Positions 51,303-59,394 of a stretch of 64,000 nucleotides of DNA are shown in pieces. Each line of letters begins with the position of its first letter. Positions within the stretch are counted from its first letter, which is position 1. The stretch spans positions 1,302,001-1,366,000 of the forward strand of contig NZ_FNKO01000001.1 in NCBI RefSeq assembly GCF_900100925.1, in the 5' to 3' direction. The position numbers and the translations under genes are program-made. The DNA comes from Actinopolyspora saharensis. GTDB lineage: Bacteria > Actinomycetota > Actinomycetes > Mycobacteriales > Pseudonocardiaceae. A model generated the notes under the pieces. That model saw nothing but the letters and a program-made list of their open reading frames with translations. It did no database searches and had not been told where the DNA came from.

Positions 51303-51951
51303 ACTTCCTCGCAGCGTCATTCGAGAAAAATTTGGCATTCGTCGCCACTTTCGTTTCGATTATTCCGCCCCGCGCACGGCAAACGCCCGTGCCCACCCAC
51401 AAAAGTGACGTCATCAACATCATCAGTCCCACGAAAGAACCAAAACGGGCGGCGTCGAGCGAAACATCGCCGCGCTCTCCCGCGACGTCCCCGACCGGTT
51501 CCACGTCGCAGGACGTCGAAACACTCGCCGGAAACGGGGAAACGGGAAAAATCGAACAACATCCTCCCCGAGCGCCTTCCGCGGAGGCTTCGGGGCAACG
51601 TCCCCCCGGACGAGAGGTGCACGTGGACCAACGAACTCGTCGAATCGGCGAATTTCGTGGCGGACCGGCAAGCACTACGCACGCTGCAACAGGACCTTCC
51701 TCGGCCTGTCCTGTCCCGTTGAGCTGCTAACCGTGGGAGTGCCGCCGTTCGCACCGAGTCTGATGCGGCCACGGTGTTGGCCCACGACCGCGACCGCATC
51801 GCGCCGGAAAGCCATGTGGTGATCAGCCATCCGCCCCACCTCGACATGAGCGACGAGCAGCTGGCCGAAGGCCTGAACGCAACAGCTGTCCCGGTGCCCA
51901 CGACGTGCGTGAGCACGGGATCGAGCATCTCGTCCGCCGGTGTCCGCGGGA
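51303..51951. other. 649-bp gap between MGT and AadA-type genes
   Basis: No firm gene. A plus-strand stretch about 51770-51940 (HDRDRIAPESHVVISHPPHL, DEQLAEGLNATAVPVP) looks like former coding sequence that I cannot assign. The first 120 bases are relatively AT-rich and include a TGACGTCA palindrome near 51405. Confidence 0.35.
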
Positions 51952-52761
51952 TCAGCCAGAGGGCGGGGGTGATGGGGTGGACACAGCGGGGGACTCGTAG
52001 CCGTCGTGCGCGAGCAGCTCCCGGATAGCTTCGACAAGGTACTCGGCACAGGAACGGACCCGCCCCGTCGTGTCGTCCCAGTTCTGCTCCTGCTGCGCGA
52101 GGTAGACGGCTCGCGCGTGCTCGAGCACGGGGCGGTGCTCCTCCGGGAGACGGCGGAGAGCCCAGTCCGCAGCCACGTCCTTGGAACTGATCACTCCCGT
52201 TACGAGGGTGGACCAGATACGTGCCAGCGTCAGCACCACGTTGCGTGTGTCGGACCACAGCTCGTCGAGCAGCTCCGGAACGGCGGCGGCGAACGCGTGA
52301 ACGAGATCCTCGTGCGGCACGGGATCGAGCACCAGTCCCGGTGAAGGACCGTACACCGCGGCATCACCGAGCAGTACCATCGTCACCAGCGGGGCCAGGT
52401 CGGGGCTGGTCACCGGTGCAGGGAGTTCCCCGCTTTCGAACTCCGCGCGTAACCACTCCCCGTACTGGAACTCGCAGCGCGGCGGGTAGCGCCACGGCTT
52501 CAGCTCGCTCTCGACGGCGACCGTCAACTCCACCGGCCGAGCAGAACCGGACCGCCCGACAGCACCGGATCTCCACAGCAAACCGTCGACGAGTGCCCGC
52601 CGCTGCTGCCACGTCATACGCTGACGAGAGACAACGAGCAGGTCGAGATCACTGTGCGGGCGCAGCCCGTCGAGCACCGCGGAGCCGTGCCGGTAGATCC
52701 CGACGACGTCCGCACCGAGCACGTCGTGAACCAGACGCGCGGTGTCCTCCTCCTGTGACAT
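51952..52761 (-). CDS. AadA-type aminoglycoside nucleotidyltransferase
   Basis: 269 residues. The nucleotidyltransferase motif is GIYRHGSAVLDGLRPHSDLD (G26-S27, D38 and D40 as metal ligands). The C-terminal domain has VISSKDVAADWALRRLPEEH and PVLEHARAVYLAQQ, nearly diagnostic of ANT(3'')(9) enzymes that adenylylate streptomycin and spectinomycin. Chromosomal actinobacterial copies are common; activity here is inferred. Start ATG 52761, weak ribosome site. A second resistance-like gene (macrolide-type glycosyltransferase) lies downstream on the same strand. Confidence 0.9.
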   Translation of the reverse strand: MSQEEDTARLVHDVLGADVVGIYRHGSAVLDGLRPHSDLDLLVVSRQRMTWQQRRALVDGLLWRSGAVGRSGSARPVELTVAVESELKPWRYPPRCEFQYGEWLRAEFESGELPAPVTSPDLAPLVTMVLLGDAAVYGPSPGLVLDPVPHEDLVHAFAAAVPELLDELWSDTRNVVLTLARIWSTLVTGVISSKDVAADWALRRLPEEHRPVLEHARAVYLAQQEQNWDDTTGRVRSCAEYLVEAIRELLAHDGYESPAVSTPSPPPSG

Positions 52762-52833
52762 CGACCCTGCTCGCTCCGTTCTTCCGGTTCCGCCACGAGC
52801 ACCGTACCGGTCACCACGGTGACCACGCCGTGG

Positions 52834-53598
52834 TCAGGGCACCGTCAGGATCCACGGGCCCTGTGCGGTGACCGCGAGCGTCTCGCCGAGCAGGAAGCAG
52901 CGGCTGCCGTCCTCGGTTTCCACCGCTCCACCGGGACCGTGCCGGATGCCGTCGCTTCCCCCTTCGGCCAGCGCCGCCACGATCGTCACCACCGTGCCCG
53001 GGCGCAGCAGCAGCCCTTCGCCCCGTTTGCCGGGCGGTGGCAGCGCGGGAGGTTCCCGCAGGGCGCGTCCGATGCCGTGGCCGCAGGAGGCGGGCATGCC
53101 GTAGCCGGCTCCGCGCACCACCAGACCGAGCGCGTGGGACAGGTCTCCCAGCCGGTTGCCCGCCGTGGCCGCGGAGGCGGCGCCGCGCAGCGCCTCCCGG
53201 GCAGTACCGGCCGAACGTCGCGCGGGCTCGTCCTCGGCGTCGACGGTCTCGGTGACCGCGGACCAGGCGCACCAGCCGTCCACGCTGGCCGCGCACTCCA
53301 CGGTGACCAGCTCGCCCGGTGCGAACCCGGTGCCGTCCGGAGCGCGCCCGCCGACGACCTGTTGGCGGGACACGGCCAGTGCCCGCCCGCACGAGGCGGA
53401 CTGCCGCGCGCCGCCGAAGGCGGGGCGTGCGTCGTGCTCGGCCAGCGCCGCGCGGGCGGTGGTCTCCAGCTCGACGCCGGTGGCCGAGCGGGTGATCCGC
53501 GTGGTGACGGTGTTCAGCGCCGCGGCCACGGCCCGACCCGCCTCACGCATGGCCTCGAGCTCGGCGGCGGATCTGAGTTCGACCGACTCCCGCGGCAC
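52834..53598 (-). CDS. methionine aminopeptidase-like M24 protein with degenerate metal site
   Basis: 254 residues with the pita-bread fold: LRSAAELEAMREAGRAVAAA, VSRQQVVGGRAPDG, GELVTVECAASVDGWCAWSA, PASCGHGIGRALREPP and FLLGETLAVT. Compared with MetAP, the two metal-binding aspartates of DV-N(I/V)D...DG-H-GD become E and a hydrophobic residue (VTVECA, GWCAWSA), the active-site His before the first strand is absent, and the Glu of the F-T-I-E-P motif is replaced by Val (VTIVAA). Only the His of GHGIG and the last Glu remain. It is probably not an active aminopeptidase. GTG 53598 directly abuts the previous stop codon. Confidence 0.78.
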   Translation of the reverse strand: MPRESVELRSAAELEAMREAGRAVAAALNTVTTRITRSATGVELETTARAALAEHDARPAFGGARQSASCGRALAVSRQQVVGGRAPDGTGFAPGELVTVECAASVDGWCAWSAVTETVDAEDEPARRSAGTAREALRGAASAATAGNRLGDLSHALGLVVRGAGYGMPASCGHGIGRALREPPALPPPGKRGEGLLLRPGTVVTIVAALAEGGSDGIRHGPGGAVETEDGSRCFLLGETLAVTAQGPWILTVP

Positions 53599-54069
53599 TC
53601 ACGTGGTCCCTTCCGGGGTCGAGGGCGCGGCCTCCCGGGAGAACTCGGTGTACAACACGTGGTTCTTCGTCGGCCCGGAGGCCACCCAGCGCTGCCACCA
53701 GGTGTCGTGGTCGACAACGCCGAACTCACCCCGGTACAGGTCGTCCCGGCAGGGGTGTTCGGCGCGGCAGTGGCCTTCCCGCAGGTCCAGGGCGTGGAAG
53801 AAGTCCCCGTAGTCGAAGTACACGTGAGCCTGGCCGGGGCCGGTCACGTGGTAGCGCAGCGCGCGGGAGGCGGGCCCGCGGTAGTCGCCCAGCCGCAGCG
53901 TCCCCCGCTCCTCGTAGCGCAGCACGTCCTCGTCCGGGGTGAACCGGGCCGATCCCTCGAACTCGCCCAGCCCGGCCCCGTCCGGGTCCGAGATCACCCG
54001 CCGCAGTGACCAGTCCCCGCCGAAGAAGGCGGGCAGGTCGTGCACGGCACGGCCGCACGGTGCGTTCAC
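53599..54069 (-). CDS. DUF6314 family protein
   Basis: 156 residues: AVHDLPAFFGGDWSLRRVIS, ARFTPDEDVLRYEERGTLRL and HVYFDYGDFFHALDLREGHC with HDTWWQRWVASGPTKNHVLY match the DUF6314 family of small beta-rich proteins of unknown function. The start GTG 54069 overlaps the upstream phosphatase stop (GTGA), and the stop abuts the MetAP-like start, so the three genes are one tightly coupled operon. A small-ligand (lipocalin-like) barrel is plausible but not shown. Confidence 0.78.
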   Translation of the reverse strand: MNAPCGRAVHDLPAFFGGDWSLRRVISDPDGAGLGEFEGSARFTPDEDVLRYEERGTLRLGDYRGPASRALRYHVTGPGQAHVYFDYGDFFHALDLREGHCRAEHPCRDDLYRGEFGVVDHDTWWQRWVASGPTKNHVLYTEFSREAAPSTPEGTT

Positions 54070-54752
54070 CTTCCCCGGGCACCTCCCACGACGGCCTCGT
54101 CGGCGGACTCCTCGCTCTCGGCGGGAACCAGCCCCGACAGGTCGGTGCCGGTGTCGTTGGTCCGCAGCACGAACGGCCTGGTCTCGGTGTAGCGGATCAC
54201 GCTGAACGAGCACGGTTCGACCACGATCCGCTGGAAACCGTCCAGGTGCAGCCCCAGCGCGTCGGCCAGCACCCCCTTGATCACGTCCCCGTGCGTGCAG
54301 GCCAGCCACACCGCCTGCGCCCCGTGCTGCTCGGTCACCCGCGCGTCCTGGGCGCGCACGGCAGCCACCGCCCGCGCCTGCATCTGGGCCAGCCCTTCGC
54401 CGCCGGGAAACACCGCCGCCGAGGGGTGCTGCTGGACCACACGCCACTGGGGCTGTTCGGAAAGCTCCTTCAACGAGCGGCCGGTCCAGTCGCCGTAGTC
54501 GACCTCGGACAGCCCCTCGTCGGTGTCCACCGGCAGCGCGCGCCGACCGGCCAGGTCGGCGACCGTGTCGACGCATCGTTGCAGCGGGGAGGCCACCACC
54601 GCCCGCAGCGGGACGGGGTGGAGTCGATCGACCAGCCCGGAGGCCTGGGTTCGGCCCGTCTCGTCCAAACCGACACCGGGAGTTCGTCCGGCCAGGGTTC
54701 CCGCGCCGTTGGCCGCCGAACGCGCGTGTCGCAGCAAAATCACCGTCGCCAC
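54066..54752 (-). CDS. histidine phosphatase (phosphoglycerate mutase-like)
   Basis: 228 residues. TVILLRHARSAANGAGTLAG holds the RHG-type motif with its catalytic His (as RHA), SPLQRCVDTVADLAG the second Arg, SEVDYGDWTGRSLKEL the acid Glu, and WLACTHGDVIKGVLADALG the second His. The family includes phosphatases with diverse small substrates, and the short C-terminal extension is typical of actinobacterial MSMEG_4193-like proteins. GTG 54752 is preceded by TATGCT and 6 nt, so the mRNA is probably leaderless. First gene of the operon with DUF6314 and MetAP-like genes. Confidence 0.88.
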   Translation of the reverse strand: MATVILLRHARSAANGAGTLAGRTPGVGLDETGRTQASGLVDRLHPVPLRAVVASPLQRCVDTVADLAGRRALPVDTDEGLSEVDYGDWTGRSLKELSEQPQWRVVQQHPSAAVFPGGEGLAQMQARAVAAVRAQDARVTEQHGAQAVWLACTHGDVIKGVLADALGLHLDGFQRIVVEPCSFSVIRYTETRPFVLRTNDTGTDLSGLVPAESEESADEAVVGGARGR

Positions 54753-54758
54753 GCCTCG

Positions 54759-54764
54759 AGCATA
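54759..54764 (-). promoter_or_regulatory. -10 hexamer of the phosphatase operon
   Basis: TATGCT (54764-54759) exactly 6 nt before GTG 54752; no Shine-Dalgarno sequence is visible. Confidence 0.45.
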
Positions 54765-54771
54765 CGTACGA

Positions 54772-54805
54772 AAGGTGCCGCACCGGACATCCGGTGCGGC
54801 ACCTT
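54772..54805 (-). terminator. strong 16-bp terminator after uppP
   Basis: AAGGTGCCGCACCGGA (54772-54787) and its exact complement (54790-54805) with a 2-base centre. Read on the minus strand it is followed by TTT and lies 27 nt after the uppP stop and 8 nt before the -10 of the next promoter. Confidence 0.8.
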
Positions 54806-54831
54806 CCCGCGTCCACTTGGTCGTCACTCGG

Positions 54832-55680
54832 TCATGCCTGCAGCACACCGAAACCGAGCAGCACGTACACGGCGAGGCCGACCAACACACGCCACCAGAC
54901 GAACAGGTAGACGCTGTGCTTTTCCACGTACCTCAACAGCCAGGCGATGCAGGCGTAGCCCACCAGCCCGGCCAGCACAGTGGCCACGAGCATCTGCGGA
55001 CCGCTCGGTTGCAGCCCCGCCCCGCCCGGGTCGAACACGTGTCCCAGCTCCAGCAGCCCGGCCGCGAACACGGCCGGGATCGCCAGCAGGAACGAGAACC
55101 GCACGGCGGTGGGGCGGTCCAGCCCCAACGACAGCCCGGCCGTGATCGTTCCGCCGGAGCGGGACACCCCGGGAACCAGGGCCAGCGACTGGGCCAGCCC
55201 CATGAGCACACCGTCACTGAGCCGCAGCTCGGCCTGCTTGCGCAGCTGGGGCCCGTAACGCTCGGCCAACCCGAGCAGCAGGCCGAACACGATCAGCGTT
55301 GTCGCGGTGATCCACAGGCTGCGCAGCGCCCCCCGGATCAGGTCCTGGAAGAAGAAACCGAGGATCCCGATGGGGATGCTGCCCACGATCACGTACCACG
55401 CCAGGCGATAATCCTGGGTGCGGCGCACCTCGGGATTGACCATGCCGCGGAACCACGTCGCGATCAGGCGTGCGATGTCGGCGAAGAAGTAGATCACCAC
55501 GGCCAGTTCCGTGCCGATCTGGGTGACCGCCGTGAACGACGCGCCCGCGTCGGCGTTGAACAGCAGCTGCGAGACGACCCGCAAGTGCCCCGAGGACGAA
55601 ACGGGCAAGAACTCGGTCAAACCCTGCACCACGGCAAGCACCACGGCCTGCAACCACGTCAACGGAATCCACTCCAGCAC
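54832..55680 (-). CDS. uppP: undecaprenyl-diphosphatase UppP (BacA)
   Basis: 282 residues, about eight membrane helices. [20 protein letters not shown] and [20 protein letters not shown] are the two signature segments holding the catalytic Glu, Ser, His and Arg residues. It recycles undecaprenyl pyrophosphate for peptidoglycan and is linked to bacitracin tolerance. GTG 55680 (VLEWIPLTW) is the probable start: the reading frame upstream contains no membrane sequence, and GATATT lies 5 nt before it. Followed by a strong terminator. Confidence 0.95.
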   Translation of the reverse strand: MLEWIPLTWLQAVVLAVVQGLTEFLPVSSSGHLRVVSQLLFNADAGASFTAVTQIGTELAVVIYFFADIARLIATWFRGMVNPEVRRTQDYRLAWYVIVGSIPIGILGFFFQDLIRGALRSLWITATTLIVFGLLLGLAERYGPQLRKQAELRLSDGVLMGLAQSLALVPGVSRSGGTITAGLSLGLDRPTAVRFSFLLAIPAVFAAGLLELGHVFDPGGAGLQPSGPQMLVATVLAGLVGYACIAWLLRYVEKHSVYLFVWWRVLVGLAVYVLLGFGVLQA

Positions 55681-55966
55681 AGTCGAATATCGCGCTCCGT
55701 CCGGAGCACCACGTACGGCCTTCTCGGCCGGAAATCTTGCAGCATGCCCCGAACAGGCGTGGGGGCGGGCCGTCCGCGGTGAATTCGACCCCAACTGGGC
55801 AGGTCAGTGGTCGACTCCCCCTCCTCGCGGACACGTTGCGCCACTCATGAACACGCTCGACTCACTCAACGGGGGAACGAGTGATTCGTGACACAAAATT
55901 TGCGGACCGAGTGTGTTCACCCCGAAACTCGGCGGGACGTTCCGGGAACGAATACGCTGTGCCACC

Positions 55967-56887
55967 GTGCGCTATCGACAACTCGGCAACACCGGTCTGC
56001 GCGTGTCACGACTCGCGCTGGGGACCATGAACTGGGGGCACGGCACCGACAGCACCGAGGCGGCCGCCCAACTGGCCACCTTCCACCACGCCGGCGGGAC
56101 CCTGGTCGACACCTCCCCCGAATACCAGCACGGGCGCAGCGAGACGATGCTCGGCGAACTGCTGGGCACCGACGTCGCGCGGGAGCAGCTGCTCATCGCC
56201 ACCACCACGGGCCCGCACCCCTCCAGAGCGGCCCTGCTGGACTCGCTGCACGGCTCGCTGCGCCGCATGGGCATCGATCACATCGACCTGTGGCAGCTGC
56301 ACGGCTGGGACCCATCCGTCCCTCTCGAAGAGGCCCTCGACACGCTCGACACGGCGGTCACCAGCGGAAAAGTCCGCTACATCGGGGTGTCCAACCACAG
56401 CGGGTGGCAGCTGGCCACCGCCGCGGCCCTGCAGGGCACCGTGCCGGGGCGCATCCCCCTGGCCTGCGCCCAGACCGAGTACTCGCTGCTGCAGCGCCAC
56501 CCCGAAACCGAGATCCTGCCCGCCGCGCGCCACCACGACCTGTCCCTGCTGGCCTGGGCACCACTCGGCCGTGGCGTGCTGACCGGCAAATACCGCGACG
56601 AAACCCCCGCCGACTCCCGAGCCGCCGACCCCGAGCTGGCCGACTACCTCGAGCACCACCGCACCCACCGCGCCGGACGCATCGTGCACGCGCTGAGCAC
56701 GGCCGCCGACGGGCTCGGCACCTCCCCCGCGGCGGTGGCCCTGGCCTGGATACGCGACCGGCCCGGCGTCGGCGCGCCCGTGGTCGGGGCCCGCACCGCC
56801 GAACAGCTCAAAAGCTGCCTCGAGTGCGAGGACGTGACCCTGCCGCCGGCCATCCAGGCCGCCCTCGACGACGTCAGCGCCTTGTGA
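55967..56887 (+). CDS. aldo/keto reductase-like protein with altered catalytic Lys
   Basis: 306 residues with a TIM-barrel AKR pattern: RYRQLGNTGLRVSRLALGTM, VDTSPEYQHGRSETMLGELL, IDLWQLHGWDPSVPLEEALD, KVRYIGVSNHSGW and SLLAWAPLGRGVLTGKY. The catalytic tetrad Asp, Tyr and His are visible (DTSPEY, QLHG), but the usual Lys in IATK is Thr (IATTTG). This may lower or abolish reductase activity. GTG 55967 is selected over an earlier ATG because TACGCT lies 8 nt upstream and the family sequence begins there. Confidence 0.82.
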   Translation: MRYRQLGNTGLRVSRLALGTMNWGHGTDSTEAAAQLATFHHAGGTLVDTSPEYQHGRSETMLGELLGTDVAREQLLIATTTGPHPSRAALLDSLHGSLRRMGIDHIDLWQLHGWDPSVPLEEALDTLDTAVTSGKVRYIGVSNHSGWQLATAAALQGTVPGRIPLACAQTEYSLLQRHPETEILPAARHHDLSLLAWAPLGRGVLTGKYRDETPADSRAADPELADYLEHHRTHRAGRIVHALSTAADGLGTSPAAVALAWIRDRPGVGAPVVGARTAEQLKSCLECEDVTLPPAIQAALDDVSAL

Positions 56888-56997
56888 CCCCGCTCGAGCG
56901 GGGCAAAACCCGGTCACAACGGCACCGAGCCGATGCGCGATCCTGGCGGGGACGTCGGACACCGACGCCCCGACTCGTCTTCCCAGGGAGGTCGCCG

Positions 56998-57999
56998 TTG
57001 CGACGCCTCATCGCCGCGTGCCTGGCCGCCTCGGCGCTGCTGGCCGGCTGCTCCGACAGCGACGGCGGTTCACGCCCTCTGCAGGTCACCGACGAGCTCA
57101 CCGCCGCGACGCCGGCCACCTCCCCGCCCACGACGACCGAACCGGCAGGCCGGGTGGTGCCGGCCCCGCCCGCCGACCACACGGTCGTGCTGCCCGAGCA
57201 GCACACCCTCGCCCTGGCCGGGGCGGACCGCGCGAGCATCACCCTGTTCGACACCCGCGCGATCGAACAACCACCCCGCACCGTCGACCTGCCCGCCCCC
57301 GCCGCCTCGCTGCGCCCCGTGCGGGGCGGGCAAGCCCTGCTGGCCGCGCTGCCCGCGGCCAACGCGGTCGCCGAGATCGACCTGGCCAGCGGGCGGGTGC
57401 ACCGCACTGCCGTGTCCGGCGGGCCCGTCGACGCCCTGCCCGTCGCCGACAAGCTCTTCGTCGCCCGCCCGCAGGCCAAGGACGTGGCCATCCTCCGCGA
57501 CGGCGAGATCCAACGCCGCGTCGACGGCTTCCCCGGGGCCCACGAGCTGCTCCGCCGGGGCTCGACCGTGGTCGTGCTGGACCGGCTGACCACCTCCCTG
57601 ACCCCGCTCGACATCGACACCGGGGACAAGCAGCCCGCGCTGCGCGCCGGCGAGGGAGCCACCCGCGCGGTGACCGACAGGTTCGGGCGGGTGCTGGTCG
57701 TCGACACCCGAGGCGCGGAGATCATGGCGTTTTCGACCGAACCGCTGATCATGAAGCAGCGTTCCCCCGCGGGCGGTTCCCCCTACGGGCTCGCCTACGA
57801 TCCCGCCCAGGACCTGGCCTGGGTCACGCTGACCGCGCGCAACGAGCTCGTCGGCTACGACACGGCCACGGGACAGGCCGAGCAGAGCCACCGCGTGCCC
57901 ACGGTTCGCCAACCCGAATCGGTCGCGGTGAACCCGGAAACCGGCACCCGCTACATCGCTTCGGCCGCCGGTGAAGGACTACAGGTGGTGAGGAAATGA
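56998..57999 (+). CDS. lipoprotein with YncE-like beta-propeller
   Basis: 333 residues. Start TTG 56998 follows GGGAGGT by 5 nt, giving RRLIAACLAASALLAGCSDS with a LAGC lipobox, so the mature protein is lipid-anchored outside the membrane. A Thr/Pro-rich linker (residues 40-60) precedes a repeated 40-residue propeller (ITLFDTRAIEQPPRTVDLPA, VAEIDLASGRVHRTAVSGGP, LVGYDTATGQAEQSHRVPTV, GLAYDPAQDLAWVTLTARNE). Ligand unknown. Its stop overlaps the ATG of the DUF5703 gene (ATGA), so the two are coupled. Confidence 0.82.
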   Translation: MRRLIAACLAASALLAGCSDSDGGSRPLQVTDELTAATPATSPPTTTEPAGRVVPAPPADHTVVLPEQHTLALAGADRASITLFDTRAIEQPPRTVDLPAPAASLRPVRGGQALLAALPAANAVAEIDLASGRVHRTAVSGGPVDALPVADKLFVARPQAKDVAILRDGEIQRRVDGFPGAHELLRRGSTVVVLDRLTTSLTPLDIDTGDKQPALRAGEGATRAVTDRFGRVLVVDTRGAEIMAFSTEPLIMKQRSPAGGSPYGLAYDPAQDLAWVTLTARNELVGYDTATGQAEQSHRVPTVRQPESVAVNPETGTRYIASAAGEGLQVVRK

Positions 58000-58229
58000 G
58001 CACGAGCGGCACCGCGGAGTCCGACCCCGACTGGGAGTACTACCCGCTGCGGCTGCCCGCCGGGGTGTCCCGGCTGAGCGCGGCGACCAGGCTCAGCATC
58101 CACGCGGAGTTCGCCGGCTGGGAACTGTCCCGGGTGCTGCTGTACTCCGACGGGTCTCGCAAGGTGTGGCTGCGGCGCAAACGCAGCCGCGCGACCGCCG
58201 GGCTTCCGGAGCCGCTGCCCCTGCCGTGA
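57996..58229 (+). CDS. DUF5703 family protein
   Basis: 77 residues. WEYYPLRLPAGVSRLSAATR, IHAEFAGWELSRVLLYSDGS and the closing KVWLRRKRSR match the small actinobacterial DUF5703 proteins. Alpha/beta, cytoplasmic, function unknown. Translationally coupled to the lipoprotein gene by an ATGA overlap, a conserved-looking pairing. Confidence 0.88.
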   Translation: MSTSGTAESDPDWEYYPLRLPAGVSRLSAATRLSIHAEFAGWELSRVLLYSDGSRKVWLRRKRSRATAGLPEPLPLP

Positions 58230-58239
58230 ACGCCCCTGC

Positions 58240-59289
58240 TCAGGGGACGCGCTGGAACCACTCCGAGGTGGCGAACTTGGTGGCGATCAGTTCCTCGGCG
58301 CGCCGCTGCTCGTCCTCGCCGACGCTGTCGGCGACCAGGCCGTAGCGGCTGCGGAAGCCGGACTCCAACCGATCGATGACCGTCTGCCGCTCCAGACCGG
58401 TCTGACGGCGCAGCGGGTCGACGCGTTTGACCACGCTGCCGACCCCCTTGTCGGACAGCTTCACCCCGCCCACGCGCAGCACCTGGCCGAGTTTTTCCAC
58501 GTCCACGTCGTAGGACATCGTCACGTGGTGCAGCACGGACCCGGCGACCCGCTTCTGCGCAGCACCGCCGATCTTGCCCCCGTCGGAGGTGATGTCGTTC
58601 AGCGGCTGGTACCACACGTTCAGCCCCAGCTCCCGCAGCACTTCCAGCACCCAGTCGTCCAGGAACGCGTACGAGTCGGCGAACGACATGCCCGCCACCA
58701 GCGACTTCGGCGCGTACAGCGAGTAGGTCACCGTGTTGCCCGGTTCGACGAACATCGCACCTCCGCCGGTGATCCGCCGCACCACCTCGATGCCGTAGTG
58801 CTCGGCGGTGGGCATGTCCACCTCGTTGCGCACCGACTGGAAACTGCCGATGATCACCGACGGGTCGGCCCACTCCCAGAACCGCAGCGTCGGCGACCGG
58901 CGCCCCGCGGCCACCTCCTCGGCCAGCACCTGGTCCAGGGCCATGTGCATCAACGGCGACCTGGGCCGTTCCCGGATCACCCTCCACTCGTGGTCGCGCC
59001 ATCCGGTGGACCCGGTCACGGCACGCCGCACCGCCACGGCCACCGACTCCGGCCCGAACCCGACCATCCGCGCCTGCGGGTCCATCCCGTCGCGCACCAG
59101 GGTGGTCAGCGCGTCCACGTCCGCGTTCACCGCGGCCCCGCGCATCGACCGGTTGATCTCGTCGAGCGCCTCGTCGGGTTCGAGGAAGAAGTCCCCGCTG
59201 ATGCGCACCTGGCTCAGCCTGCCGTCGGCGACCTCCACATCGGCGGCCACCAGTTTCCCGTCCGGAACCTTGTACTCCCCGTGCAACAC
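58240..59289 (-). CDS. lipoate-protein ligase A family protein
   Basis: 349 residues. An N-terminal domain of about 90 residues (HGEYKVPDGKLVAADVEVAD, FFLEPDEALDEINRSMRG) resembles the accessory/C-terminal lipoate-ligase domain moved in front. The catalytic BPL/LplA/LipB core follows: HMALDQVLAEEVAAG, VVRRITGGGAMFVEPGNTVT and the Lys in SDGGKIGGAAQKRVAGSVLH. It transfers lipoate (or octanoate) to 2-oxoacid dehydrogenase or glycine cleavage proteins. Start GTG 59289 follows GAGG. It converges on DUF5703 with a 10-bp space. Confidence 0.88.
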   Translation of the reverse strand: MLHGEYKVPDGKLVAADVEVADGRLSQVRISGDFFLEPDEALDEINRSMRGAAVNADVDALTTLVRDGMDPQARMVGFGPESVAVAVRRAVTGSTGWRDHEWRVIRERPRSPLMHMALDQVLAEEVAAGRRSPTLRFWEWADPSVIIGSFQSVRNEVDMPTAEHYGIEVVRRITGGGAMFVEPGNTVTYSLYAPKSLVAGMSFADSYAFLDDWVLEVLRELGLNVWYQPLNDITSDGGKIGGAAQKRVAGSVLHHVTMSYDVDVEKLGQVLRVGGVKLSDKGVGSVVKRVDPLRRQTGLERQTVIDRLESGFRSRYGLVADSVGEDEQRRAEELIATKFATSEWFQRVP

Positions 59290-59394
59290 GAGCTACCTCG
59301 CACCTGTCGCTGCTTCGAATCGGCCGTGGACAACTCTAGGCCTTAGCAGCGCAGACCCGACGTCAGCCCGCGCGAGCCCCACGCCCCGCCGGGG

